A stretch of DNA of 64,000 bases, from NCBI GenBank assembly GCA_964621605.1, contig CAZUMJ010000002.1:62001-126000 (forward strand), written 5' to 3'. Positions 8,665 through 16,546 of this stretch are shown here, piece after piece. Within the stretch, counting starts at the first letter, position 1; each line of letters starts with the position of its first letter. The stretch comes from CAZUMJ01 sp964621605. Its GTDB lineage: Bacteria > Actinomycetota > Acidimicrobiia > Acidimicrobiales > Iamiaceae. The position numbers and the translations under genes are program-made. The notes beneath the pieces are model-generated. The model was not told the DNA's origin. It did no database searches and was given only the letters and a program-made list of their open reading frames with translations.

Positions 8665-9450
8665 GTGAGCCTGCCCGACCCCTTCGCCGCCTTCCGCCTC
8701 GACGGCGACCTGGCCGTCGTGACCGGTGCGTCGAGTGGGCTGGGCGCGCGCTTCGCGAGGGTGCTGACCGCGGCGGGCGCGCAGGTCGTGATCACGGCAC
8801 GACGTGCAGACCGACTCGCAGCGCTCGCGCAGGACCTTCCGGGTGCGGTCGTCGTACCGGGCGACATCACCGCCCCAGACACCCGCGGCCTCGTCGTCGA
8901 GACGGCGATCGCTACCGCGACCGCACGCGGCCTGCGCTTCCGGGTGCTGGTGAACAACGCCGGCATCGGCGTGGTCACACCCGCCGAAGATGAGACCCTT
9001 GCCGAGTTCACAGGTGTGATGGATGTGAACCTGACCGCGTCGTTCCACCTGGCGCAGCTCGCCGGGCATCACTTCCTCGACCGCGGCGACGGCTCGATCG
9101 TGAACGTGGCATCGATGCTGGGGCTCGTGGCCTCCGCGCCGATCAAGCAAGCCAACTACGTCGCGTCGAAGGGTGCTGTGGTCGCGCTCACCCGCGAGCT
9201 CGGCTGCCAATGGGCCCGACGTGGCGTGCGCGTGAACGCGCTCGCGCCGGGCTGGTTCCCGAGCGAGATGACCCAGGCGTCGATGTTCGACGACGCCCGG
9301 TCGATGGAGTTCGTCGCCCGCAACTGCCCCGCCGCCCGTGCAGGCGCTGAGGACGAACTCGACGGAGCAGTGCTCTTCCTGGCCTCGCGGGCCAGCTCGT
9401 ACGTCGTCGGCCACACGCTCGTGGTGGACGGCGGCTGGTCGGCCCGCTGA
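8665..9450 (+). CDS. SDR family NAD(P)-dependent oxidoreductase
   Basis: A 261-residue classical short-chain dehydrogenase. It has the cofactor loop TGASSGLG near residues 19-26, NNAGIG, catalytic S150 in NVASM, and Y165-x3-K169 in YVASKG, and ends with the usual VVDGGWSAR. The GTG start lies 11 nt after the upstream oxidoreductase, implying one transcript. The substrate cannot be told. A TetR gene lies convergent 45 bp downstream and probably controls the other side (its operator is at 10093). Confidence 0.9.
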   Translation: MSLPDPFAAFRLDGDLAVVTGASSGLGARFARVLTAAGAQVVITARRADRLAALAQDLPGAVVVPGDITAPDTRGLVVETAIATATARGLRFRVLVNNAGIGVVTPAEDETLAEFTGVMDVNLTASFHLAQLAGHHFLDRGDGSIVNVASMLGLVASAPIKQANYVASKGAVVALTRELGCQWARRGVRVNALAPGWFPSEMTQASMFDDARSMEFVARNCPAARAGAEDELDGAVLFLASRASSYVVGHTLVVDGGWSAR

Positions 9451-9495
9451 GCGTCCGCCCCACCGAGCCCGCAGACGGCGTCCGCGACCGCCACG

Positions 9496-10086
9496 TCAGG
9501 CTGAGGGCCCCGCAGGGCCGAGGGACGCGACCAGACCGGCCAAGCCGCTGAACGCGAGCGCCACGAAGGCCTCGTCGTCGACCGCGTCGCCCTTGTCGAG
9601 CCAGCCGAGTACCGCTTCGATCGTGGCGGTGACGAGCAGGTCGACCGCCCACGCATGCAGGGGCGTGCCGGCAGGGACGCGCTCGCCGAGCACCCGCTCA
9701 CCGAAGGATGCTGCGCCGCGGCGGACCTCCTCGGCGTAGTCGACGAACGCAGGCTCACGTCGGGCCTGGACCCACAGCAGCGTGAACGCATCCGGGTCGT
9801 CGCGTGCGACCGCAAGGATGCGCGCGACGACCGCATCGCCACCGCCGGCACGAGCCGCGTCGTCCATGGCGTCGGCAAGGCGCAACGTCACCCGCTCCAG
9901 CACCGCTCGGTACAGCTCCTCCTTTGTCGCGAAGTGCCGGTAGACGATGAGGCGCGTCACCCCCGCTGCGGCGGCGACGTCGTCCATCGAGGTGCCCTGG
10001 AACCCCGTCCGAGCGAACGCCGCGGCCCCAGCGCGCAGCAGCGTCTCTGCTCGCGCCGCTCGTGGGAGGAGTTGCCGAGCCGCCAT
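9496..10086 (-). CDS. TetR-family transcriptional regulator
   Basis: A 196-residue TetR-type repressor. The N-terminal helix-turn-helix is clear: TSMDDVAAAAGVTRLIVYRH then FATKEELYRA. The ligand-binding C-terminal half is helical and unspecific. ATG at 10086 sits 6 nt from a 20-bp palindrome (10093-10112) lying between this gene and the divergent ferritin-like gene. This is the standard arrangement for autorepression and control of the neighbour. Ligand unknown. Confidence 0.92.
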   Translation of the reverse strand: MAARQLLPRAARAETLLRAGAAAFARTGFQGTSMDDVAAAAGVTRLIVYRHFATKEELYRAVLERVTLRLADAMDDAARAGGGDAVVARILAVARDDPDAFTLLWVQARREPAFVDYAEEVRRGAASFGERVLGERVPAGTPLHAWAVDLLVTATIEAVLGWLDKGDAVDDEAFVALAFSGLAGLVASLGPAGPSA

Positions 10087-10092
10087 TGCATC

Positions 10093-10112
10093 TGTATACA
10101 CGTGCGTATACA
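10093..10112. promoter_or_regulatory. Palindromic TetR operator
   Basis: TGTATACA-CGTG-CGTATACA is a near-perfect 20-bp inverted repeat with identical 7-bp outer arms (TGTATAC / GTATACA). It lies 6 bp from the tetR start and 64 bp from the divergent ferritin-like gene. The AT-rich arms contain TATACA, which could also serve as -10 elements, so a bound TetR dimer would block both directions. Confidence 0.8.
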
Positions 10113-10176
10113 CTTTGCCAAGTGCCCACAGGCCGGCTGGAGGGCACGCCGCACGCCGCGCATCGGGGGATCCGCC

Positions 10177-11289
10177 ATGACGACCGCACAGCTCACCTTC
10201 ACCGAAGCCGAGCTCCTCACCTCCCACGACATCGTCGAGCCGCTCATCGCTGGGGGCTACCGCTGCCACGGCGGGTTCGACGAGACCGGCGCGTACGTGT
10301 CGCCCCGCACGCGCAACCGGTGGCCGGCCATCGAGGCCTGGCAGGCCAACCACACCGCGACCTTCGGCACCACGCTCCTCGACGTACCGGTCGAGACGTG
10401 GCCCGAGCACTACCCCAACGTTGCGCAGGCGCACTTCCTGCTCGACCACGGCGCCCCCGAGCCCATCATCTCGATCCTCACCCGCATCGGCACGATCGAG
10501 GGGTTCGGTGCCTTCATCCGCTACGTGCCGATTCCCGACTGGACGCGCATCCTCGACGACGACGTCCGTGCGACCGCGGTCGGCCACCTCGACCGTGGGC
10601 TGTACGAGGCGCACGCCCGCGACGAGGCAGGGTTCGAGAACGAAGGCGGCCACACCCAGATGTGGTACGCCGCACGCGACATCGCGTTCGACCACCCCGT
10701 CACCGCAGACGAGACCGCCGTCCTGCTCGAGCGCATGGGCATCGCCGTGCCCGGCAGCGGCGGCAAGGTCGACCCCGAGAAGCTGCGTGCCGACGCGCTC
10801 GCCAACCGGGTGCTGCCTGCCGAGATCGACTTCGACTTCGAGTCGCTGCTCACCCGCATGATCAGCCTGCTGTTCATCGAGATCTCCGCCTTCCACGCGT
10901 TCACGTGGGCCGAGACGGTGCTCGAAGACACCGCACGCGTCGCGGGCGACGGCGAGGCGAGCCGCATCATCTCCTACATCCGCGCTGACGAGACACCGCA
11001 CGTCGCCTACCTGAAGACCGTGCTGAGCGAGATCCGCGACCGCACCGTCGTCGACGACCGCGGGCACCGCCGCCCAGGGGCCGACATCATCCGACCCCTC
11101 TGGGAGCGAGGGCTCGAAGCCTCGCTGGGGTCACGCCGCGACGAGCAACTCGACACGCTGCGCGCCGAGGTCGCCCACGCCCTCCAAGGTCGCTCGAACG
11201 CCGCCGACCTGCTCGCCGAGTTCGACGCGCTCGGCACCACGGTCCGCGACGCGTCAGGGCACTGGGTTCCGCGGCCGGCCTCGGCCTGA
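10177..11289 (+). CDS. Ferritin-like putative diiron protein, TetR-controlled
   Basis: A 370-residue protein with no family I can name. The residues a ferritin-like four-helix diiron site needs appear in the right order: E108 (GTIEGF), E156-x2-H159 (ENEGGH), E235 (FIEISAFH) and E272-x2-H275 (DETPH). The E...ExxH...E...ExxH order suggests an oxygen-activating carboxylate-bridged diiron enzyme, but this is inference from spacing. There is no signal peptide. ATG at 10177 has a GGGGGA ribosome site. It is divergent from tetR across a strong operator and convergent with an MFS transporter, the layout of an inducible detoxification or catabolic unit. Confidence 0.62.
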   Translation: MTTAQLTFTEAELLTSHDIVEPLIAGGYRCHGGFDETGAYVSPRTRNRWPAIEAWQANHTATFGTTLLDVPVETWPEHYPNVAQAHFLLDHGAPEPIISILTRIGTIEGFGAFIRYVPIPDWTRILDDDVRATAVGHLDRGLYEAHARDEAGFENEGGHTQMWYAARDIAFDHPVTADETAVLLERMGIAVPGSGGKVDPEKLRADALANRVLPAEIDFDFESLLTRMISLLFIEISAFHAFTWAETVLEDTARVAGDGEASRIISYIRADETPHVAYLKTVLSEIRDRTVVDDRGHRRPGADIIRPLWERGLEASLGSRRDEQLDTLRAEVAHALQGRSNAADLLAEFDALGTTVRDASGHWVPRPASA

Positions 11290-11304
11290 CCGGTCAGGCC
11301 GAGG
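11279..11304. terminator. 26-bp perfect palindrome holding both convergent stop codons
   Basis: Positions 11279-11291 and 11292-11304 are exact reverse complements (arm CCTCGGCCTGACC). The TGA of the ferritin-like gene (11287) and the TGA of the MFS gene on the other strand (11294) both lie inside, and both proteins end in Ser-Ala because of the symmetry. In RNA it would form an 11-bp GC-rich hairpin with a 4-nt loop. It is a likely bidirectional terminator, though no U-run follows. Confidence 0.6.
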
Positions 11305-12646
11305 GGTCTGGTACCTGCGGGCCCGCACGCTGCTCGAGCGGGTCGCCCGCGCTCCCTTGGGCTGCAGTGACGCCCTCCGCCACCACACCGTCCGCGTGGA
11401 TGTCCTCGAGCTCTCGCCCGTGGGTGTCGGGGAAGCGCAGGGCGAACAGCACGATGCCCGCAACCGGGCCGACGCCGAGCACGGTCACCGCGACCGGCAA
11501 GCTCGAGAAGGCGGCCAGCAGCAACGCGCCGAGCCCGAAGCTCAACGCCTGCCCGCTGACGTTCGCGACCGTCACCCACGACGTCGCCTGGCCGCGCACC
11601 GAGGTGTCGAACAGCTCAGCCGTGTAGGCGCCCAACACCGGACCGGACCCCAACGCGCCACAGAGCATCACCACCATGCAGGGCAGCAGCACCCACACAC
11701 CGCCCGGCAGCCAGAAGAACGCAAGCGCACCGACGGTACCCACCCCGGCCAGCACGCACCCCACGATGCGACGACCGAACCGGTCAGACAGGGCACCTGC
11801 CGCCACCATGAGCGGGATCCCCGGAAGGCCTGCCGCGACGAGCATGAAGCTCGCAGCCGAGGCGGACACCCCGCGGTCGCTCTGCAAGAAGTCGATGGCG
11901 AACCCGGCCGCTTGCGCGGTGAGACTCATCAGCACCCCGGTGGCCATGACCAAGAAGAGCCAGTACCGATGCGGAGGACGAAACAGCGCGCGCCACGACG
12001 TCGCCAGGCGTCCCTGCGCACGTGCCTCCTCGAATCGACGGCTCTCCGGCAGCCGGCGACGGAGCAGCGCCACCACGACCAGCGGAGGCAAGCCCAAGAC
12101 GTACAACCACCGCCAAGACAGGCCAAACGGATGGAGCACACCACCGAAGACGATGGCGCCGAACCCCACGCCGAGTGCGCTGCTCATCTGCAACCAGCCG
12201 AAGCCCAACCCGCGCGCCCGGGCAGGCAGCTCCTCCGCCGCCATCGTCCACACGATCGCCGCCTCCGCGTTGAGGAACAGCTTCGCGACGAACTGACACG
12301 CCGCGAACATCGGCGCGTCGACCGCCAACGCGGTGAGGCCTGTCGCAACCGTGTACCCGGAGACGGCCAGCACCAACAGGCGCTTGCGACCCATCGTGTC
12401 CGCCCGGCGGGTGAGGGGCACCGCCGGCAACGCTCCGAGGTAGAGCAGCGCCAGATACCACGACGCGGTCGTCTGGCTCAGGCCGAACGTCTCACGGATC
12501 TGCTTGAGGGCGACGAGCACCACCCCACGGTCGTACCCGTCGAAGAACATCGTCGTGCCGAGCAGACCGAGCAGGATCCAATGCGATCGATCCAGTGCGC
12601 CGAACCCTGCACGTACCGCCGCACGCCCCTCACCGATGCGACTCAT
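11294..12646 (-). CDS. MFS transporter (sugar/aromatic-acid porter-like)
   Basis: A 450-residue integral membrane protein with the 12-helix major facilitator pattern. It has FFDGYDRGVV in helix 1 (the D-x-x-D type seen in the AAHS/sugar-porter group), RRADTMGRKR after helix 2, LPARARG and a long central loop (about residues 190-215), and ALSDRFGRR before the second half. ATG at 12646 has AAGGG upstream; the longer frame before it lacks a membrane segment. It is convergent with the TetR-controlled ferritin-like gene. Substrate unknown; an organic acid or related small molecule is plausible. Confidence 0.88.
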   Translation of the reverse strand: MSRIGEGRAAVRAGFGALDRSHWILLGLLGTTMFFDGYDRGVVLVALKQIRETFGLSQTTASWYLALLYLGALPAVPLTRRADTMGRKRLLVLAVSGYTVATGLTALAVDAPMFAACQFVAKLFLNAEAAIVWTMAAEELPARARGLGFGWLQMSSALGVGFGAIVFGGVLHPFGLSWRWLYVLGLPPLVVVALLRRRLPESRRFEEARAQGRLATSWRALFRPPHRYWLFLVMATGVLMSLTAQAAGFAIDFLQSDRGVSASAASFMLVAAGLPGIPLMVAAGALSDRFGRRIVGCVLAGVGTVGALAFFWLPGGVWVLLPCMVVMLCGALGSGPVLGAYTAELFDTSVRGQATSWVTVANVSGQALSFGLGALLLAAFSSLPVAVTVLGVGPVAGIVLFALRFPDTHGRELEDIHADGVVAEGVTAAQGSAGDPLEQRAGPQVPDPSA

Positions 12647-12707
12647 GTCGACACGCCCTTCCCCCCGCTGCGCATGCAGCTCCCCCGATGTGCACCGCTG
12701 TGCCCCC

Positions 12708-14126
12708 TCAGATTCCCGGCCCGCCGTCCGAATCGCCACCCGAGTCGTTCGGCAGCGAATCCGGCGCCGCCTGCCCGGAGCTGCACATGCGCACCTCCAC
12801 GAGGTCGATACCGGGCCGGGCTGCGTCCGGCACCAATTTCACGGTGCCACCCACGTCGCTCGTCCACTGCGTGAAGAGCGTCTTGAGCGTCGCGACGCCA
12901 TCCGCGTCATCGGCGGCGACGCGCAGCCGCGCGCAGCTGTCGTCGCCATCGCGCCACGCCACGAGGGCATCACCGCGATAGGTGACGAGCGCCGCGGACA
13001 AGACATCGCTGCTGACGTGGTCTTGCGTGGCGACGCGCAGCAACAGCCAGCCGAAGCGCCCGGACGCGGTGGCCTTCGCGCCGTCGTCCGGCAGCGGTGC
13101 GGGGACCGCCACATCGACGTCTCCGGCCACGTACCTGCGCGTGTCGATCGCCTGCGCGCTCCCGGCGGGAGGCTGACGAAACGCCCTGTCGAGCGGGTCT
13201 GTCCCGCCAAGGTGCCGCACCGCGTTCCACAGCGTCGGGCCGTACATCCACGGATCGCTGAGCAGGTCTCGCAAGCCTTCGGGCTCGTCCCCAGAAGACG
13301 CGTGCCCCGGCTGGTGTGCGTCGATCTCGTCGACCAATGCGCGCTGGTCGTGGGGCGGCAACGTGCCGCCCCACGATGAAGAGACGTCGAGGACGTCACC
13401 GGCCAGCAGCGTGCGTTGCGCGAACTGGGCGTCGCCCAACGCACTCGGGTGCGCGATTGCGTCGAGACCGAAGTGCTGGAAGTCGAGCTCCTCGGTGAGG
13501 CTCTGCACCAAGCGATAGCGCACATAGTCGCTGAGCCCACCCTCACGCACGAGGATCTCGCCGGTGTCCACGTCGTAGAACGCCACCTCGTCGTCGGCGA
13601 GCCAGGTGTGCATGAGCGACCGCAACGGGGTGTCGCCCTGCACGAGGTGCAGCGCTCGAAATGGGTCGGTGAGGCGATCGACGACCGCCCCGAAACGGGC
13701 GTCGAGCTCATCGCTGCGTCGCTGATCGAAGCTGCTGGAGGAGAGGATGCGAGCGGCCGGCCTCCGGGTGAACTGCAACCCGCGCTGATCGGCGACGTAG
13801 TCGGCCAAGCTGCGCAGCTCCGCCTGGAGCTCCGCATCGGTCATCGAGGGCAGCGTCGTGGACGGACCCGACGCACTCGATGTGGTCGGCGTCGCCGCAC
13901 CAACCGCGTGCGTCCGCGGCCGGAGCAGCGCGATCGCAGAGACGGCCACGAGGATCGCGACGAGGCCGGCGCCCACCACCACCGCGAACGCGCGAGCCCG
14001 ATCACCCCGCGGTTCGTCAGGCGGGGGCAGGGGCGCGGGCGTCGACGCCACCGGTAGCGGAGCCGGCCATTCGGTTGGCGGAACAGATGGATATGGCGCC
14101 GGGTTTGGCAACCACGGTTCGGGCAC
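12708..14126 (-). CDS. Membrane-anchored pseudo-metallopeptidase homologue
   Basis: A 472-residue protein with a Pro-rich cytosolic start, one membrane helix near residues 46-68 (FAVVVGAGLVAILVAVSAIA) and a large extracytoplasmic domain. FYDVDTGEILVREGGLSDY followed by VQSLTEELDFQHF (about residues 207-219) matches the actinobacterial zinc-peptidase pattern ending VHELTHALQDQHF. The two zinc histidines and the catalytic Glu of HELTH are replaced by Q, S and E (QSLTE). It should therefore be catalytically dead and may bind or sense peptides. GTG at 14126 has GGAGG upstream; an upstream start at 14195 would overlap the divergent gene. Confidence in the gene is high, in the homology moderate. 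Confidence 0.68.
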   Translation of the reverse strand: MPEPWLPNPAPYPSVPPTEWPAPLPVASTPAPLPPPDEPRGDRARAFAVVVGAGLVAILVAVSAIALLRPRTHAVGAATPTTSSASGPSTTLPSMTDAELQAELRSLADYVADQRGLQFTRRPAARILSSSSFDQRRSDELDARFGAVVDRLTDPFRALHLVQGDTPLRSLMHTWLADDEVAFYDVDTGEILVREGGLSDYVRYRLVQSLTEELDFQHFGLDAIAHPSALGDAQFAQRTLLAGDVLDVSSSWGGTLPPHDQRALVDEIDAHQPGHASSGDEPEGLRDLLSDPWMYGPTLWNAVRHLGGTDPLDRAFRQPPAGSAQAIDTRRYVAGDVDVAVPAPLPDDGAKATASGRFGWLLLRVATQDHVSSDVLSAALVTYRGDALVAWRDGDDSCARLRVAADDADGVATLKTLFTQWTSDVGGTVKLVPDAARPGIDLVEVRMCSSGQAAPDSLPNDSGGDSDGGPGI

Positions 14127-14161
14127 GGTGCCGAAGCCTCCGGAGCGACGATGCGGTGCCT

Positions 14162-14167
14162 TACGGT
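14162..14167 (+). promoter_or_regulatory. Leaderless -10 box TACGGT
   Basis: TACGGT lies 8 nt before GTG at 14176, in the 49-bp space shared with the divergent pseudo-peptidase gene. It fits the leaderless pattern of the window and supports that start. Confidence 0.42.
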
Positions 14168-14175
14168 AGCGAGCG

Positions 14176-16407
14176 GTGCCCGTGCCCGACCCCAATGCCT
14201 CCCCAGAACGTGCCGCGGTGCCCGGCGCTCGGCGCGCCCGGCGCGCAGAACCCGCAGCAACGGGTCACGAACGCGGCGCCGATTCGCAGGCCTCGAGCCC
14301 CTCGGCCGGGAGGCCACCCGCGCGGCCCTCGCTCCCTCCGATCCCGCCACGCCCCCCAGAAGAGGCAGTCGCGAGCCGCGCGCGCGAGACAGACGCCCAT
14401 GAGCTCCTGGCCTTTCGACGTGCCCGCGAAGGGGACGACGGGAGCTTCGCCACGCTCCTGCGCTCGTGCACCCCCACGCTCCGCCAGGTTGCGGTCGCGC
14501 TCGTCGGTCCCGACGACGCCGATCGGGTGCTGACAAGCGCCTACGTGAAGGGCTACAGAGCCCTACCCGTCACCCCCGACCAGGCCCCCCGGCCCTGGCT
14601 GGCACACCTCCTGCTGGTGACGTGCGACGACGACGAGCGACGACGAGCACGAGGACGTGCTCGTCTCGATGCCGCCACGGGGGTGGGCCCACCCGTCCCG
14701 CCGCCGATCCCCACCGCACTCGCCGCGGACCATCGCAAGGTGCTGGCGCTCGTCGACGCCGCAGGGTTCACGCTCCGCGAGGCCACCGGGGTCCTCGGCG
14801 ACGACGCCACACGGCTGCGCGCCCGGCTCGACGAGGCGCGCGCCGCATTGCGGGAGCTCCCCGCCGCACCCTCGCACGACACCCTCGACGGCGCTGCAGC
14901 CGCGCCGTGGGACGAGCCCACGTTCTGGGAAGGCCTCGGTGAGGCACTGCTCCTCGCGCAAGCAACCCCCGCTGCCGGTCCGCTGCCAGGCCTCTCCCAC
15001 GCGTCGGACGTCCCCCTGAGATCTGGGACGACACGCCGAGGCGCGTCGCAGCCGTCGCCGCGGATCGTTCCGGCTGCACCGCGTGCTCGACGTGACCCTC
15101 GGCGCGCAGGCGCGCTCCGCGAAGCGCAACGCGCCCAGCACACCCCGGCACGCACCCCCTGGCGCCGCGTCTGGGTCGGCGCTGTCGTTGCAATCGTCGC
15201 CGTCACCGTGCTGGCAAGCGCCGCCGCGCTCGTGCGCCAGGCCACGCGCCGGGATGCCGCGCTCGGTCTCACGGCCACGAAGGTGCTCGACAACATCGAC
15301 CGTGGACTCGCGATCGACACGACGCTGACCGCGACCGTCCAGGACCGGTCGGCTCGCGATGCGCCGTCATACACGTATGCCCGCACCTCGAGTGGCTCCT
15401 ATCGACTCACCCGCTCGGAACCGCTCCTGGACGAGGCGTGGGATGCAACGGCGCTGCGCGCCACAAGGGTGGAGGACGCGGCACCCGGCGTCGGGCCGGA
15501 CCACCCGGTGGTGGTGGATCTCACGGGGGTCTCGCCAGGCGCCCCTGGGGTACCGCCCGTCGTCGCCGAGGGGATGGGCGACCCGCTGGTGGGCGCCATG
15601 CGCCTCATGCGCAACGCCACCGACGCGACGGTGGCGAGCGAGAAGCAGGACGATCGGTCGGTCTGGGTGATCCGGGGTCGATTGGGTCGCTCGCAGGGCG
15701 CCGAAGGCGACGATGCCTTCCCCGGCGTGGGTCGCTCGGCGCAAGGGCAGACGGGTGACGCGCTCATGCTCGTGGTCGATCAGTCCTCGGTGCTGCCCGT
15801 GCGGTTTCGTCAGGAGCGCGACGACGCCGCGGTGCGCGACCTCAGGTTCGATGACTATGCGATCGGCAACCCGCTCCCGGCGAACGCATTCACCGCGGCC
15901 GTTCCGACGACGCCGAGCCCGTCGGCGACGGTGACGCGCGGGAACGACGGCTTCGTCACAACAGGGATCGAGGCCGCACGCGGGCGAGTGCCGTCGTTGG
16001 TCGTCACCCCAGGTGCGCCTCCGCCGGGCTTCGTGCTGACCAACGTGGCATTGCGTGACGCACCTCCGTCGGAGCCGGCCCCCTCGGGCACTGATGCCGC
16101 GACGGCCCCCCTCCTCGTCCTCGTCTACCGGCGCGGCGCAGCCCACTTCACCGTGACGAGCCGAGCCGTCGGCTCGAGCGCAGCCGGCAGTGTGGATGAC
16201 GGCCGCGCCCACGTCGTCGCCACTCCGTGGAAGGAGCCGTTGCCCGGCTCCGTCGAGATCGGCTCGGGTCGCTTCGCACGCCACCGCGCGCGACGCGACC
16301 CGAGGCGCCCTGCACGCCTGTGGGTGGCGGATGATCGTGCCGGCGTGACGATCACCGGCGACCTCGACGTCGACGAGGCGACCCGCATCGCGTCGTCGCT
16401 GCGGTGA
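14176..16407 (+). CDS. Sigma-70-like domain fused to membrane helix and extracytoplasmic domain
   Basis: A 743-residue fusion. Residues 75-160 read like ECF sigma region 2 (AFRRAREGDDGSFATLLRSC, then DDADRVLTSAYVKGYRALP, then an Arg-rich end). Residues 180-227 read like region 4 (HRKVLALVDAAGFTLREATG, then RLRARLDEARAALRE). Both are degenerate compared with a normal ECF factor. After a 100-residue Pro/Arg-rich linker comes one membrane helix (about 330-355, VGAVVAIVAVTVLASAAAL), then about 385 extracytoplasmic residues; the first part (LTATKVLDNIDRGLAIDTTL) recalls LolA/RseB-like folds. Residues 1-70 are low-complexity and the true start may be later. It is divergent from a pseudo-peptidase, so the two may act together at the membrane. 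Function inferred only. Confidence 0.66.
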   Translation: MPVPDPNASPERAAVPGARRARRAEPAATGHERGADSQASSPSAGRPPARPSLPPIPPRPPEEAVASRARETDAHELLAFRRAREGDDGSFATLLRSCTPTLRQVAVALVGPDDADRVLTSAYVKGYRALPVTPDQAPRPWLAHLLLVTCDDDERRRARGRARLDAATGVGPPVPPPIPTALAADHRKVLALVDAAGFTLREATGVLGDDATRLRARLDEARAALRELPAAPSHDTLDGAAAAPWDEPTFWEGLGEALLLAQATPAAGPLPGLSHASDVPLRSGTTRRGASQPSPRIVPAAPRARRDPRRAGALREAQRAQHTPARTPWRRVWVGAVVAIVAVTVLASAAALVRQATRRDAALGLTATKVLDNIDRGLAIDTTLTATVQDRSARDAPSYTYARTSSGSYRLTRSEPLLDEAWDATALRATRVEDAAPGVGPDHPVVVDLTGVSPGAPGVPPVVAEGMGDPLVGAMRLMRNATDATVASEKQDDRSVWVIRGRLGRSQGAEGDDAFPGVGRSAQGQTGDALMLVVDQSSVLPVRFRQERDDAAVRDLRFDDYAIGNPLPANAFTAAVPTTPSPSATVTRGNDGFVTTGIEAARGRVPSLVVTPGAPPPGFVLTNVALRDAPPSEPAPSGTDAATAPLLVLVYRRGAAHFTVTSRAVGSSAAGSVDDGRAHVVATPWKEPLPGSVEIGSGRFARHRARRDPRRPARLWVADDRAGVTITGDLDVDEATRIASSLR

Positions 16408-16493
16408 CTCCGGACGAGCGTTCACCGTGCTGCCCCCTGCCCACGTCGGCGAGGATCACGGCGCAGTGCAGCAGCCGCTCGAACCGCACGCTG

Positions 16494-16499
16494 TAGCGT
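16494..16499 (+). promoter_or_regulatory. Putative -10 box TAGCGT
   Basis: TAGCGT would place the transcript start near 16506, giving about a 40-nt leader before ATG 16547, which has a GCGAGGG ribosome site. No clear -35 is seen. Confidence 0.35.
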
Positions 16500-16546
16500 C
16501 TCGTTGTCTTACGGAGATCTGAACACGACGGACAGCGAGGGCGGCG

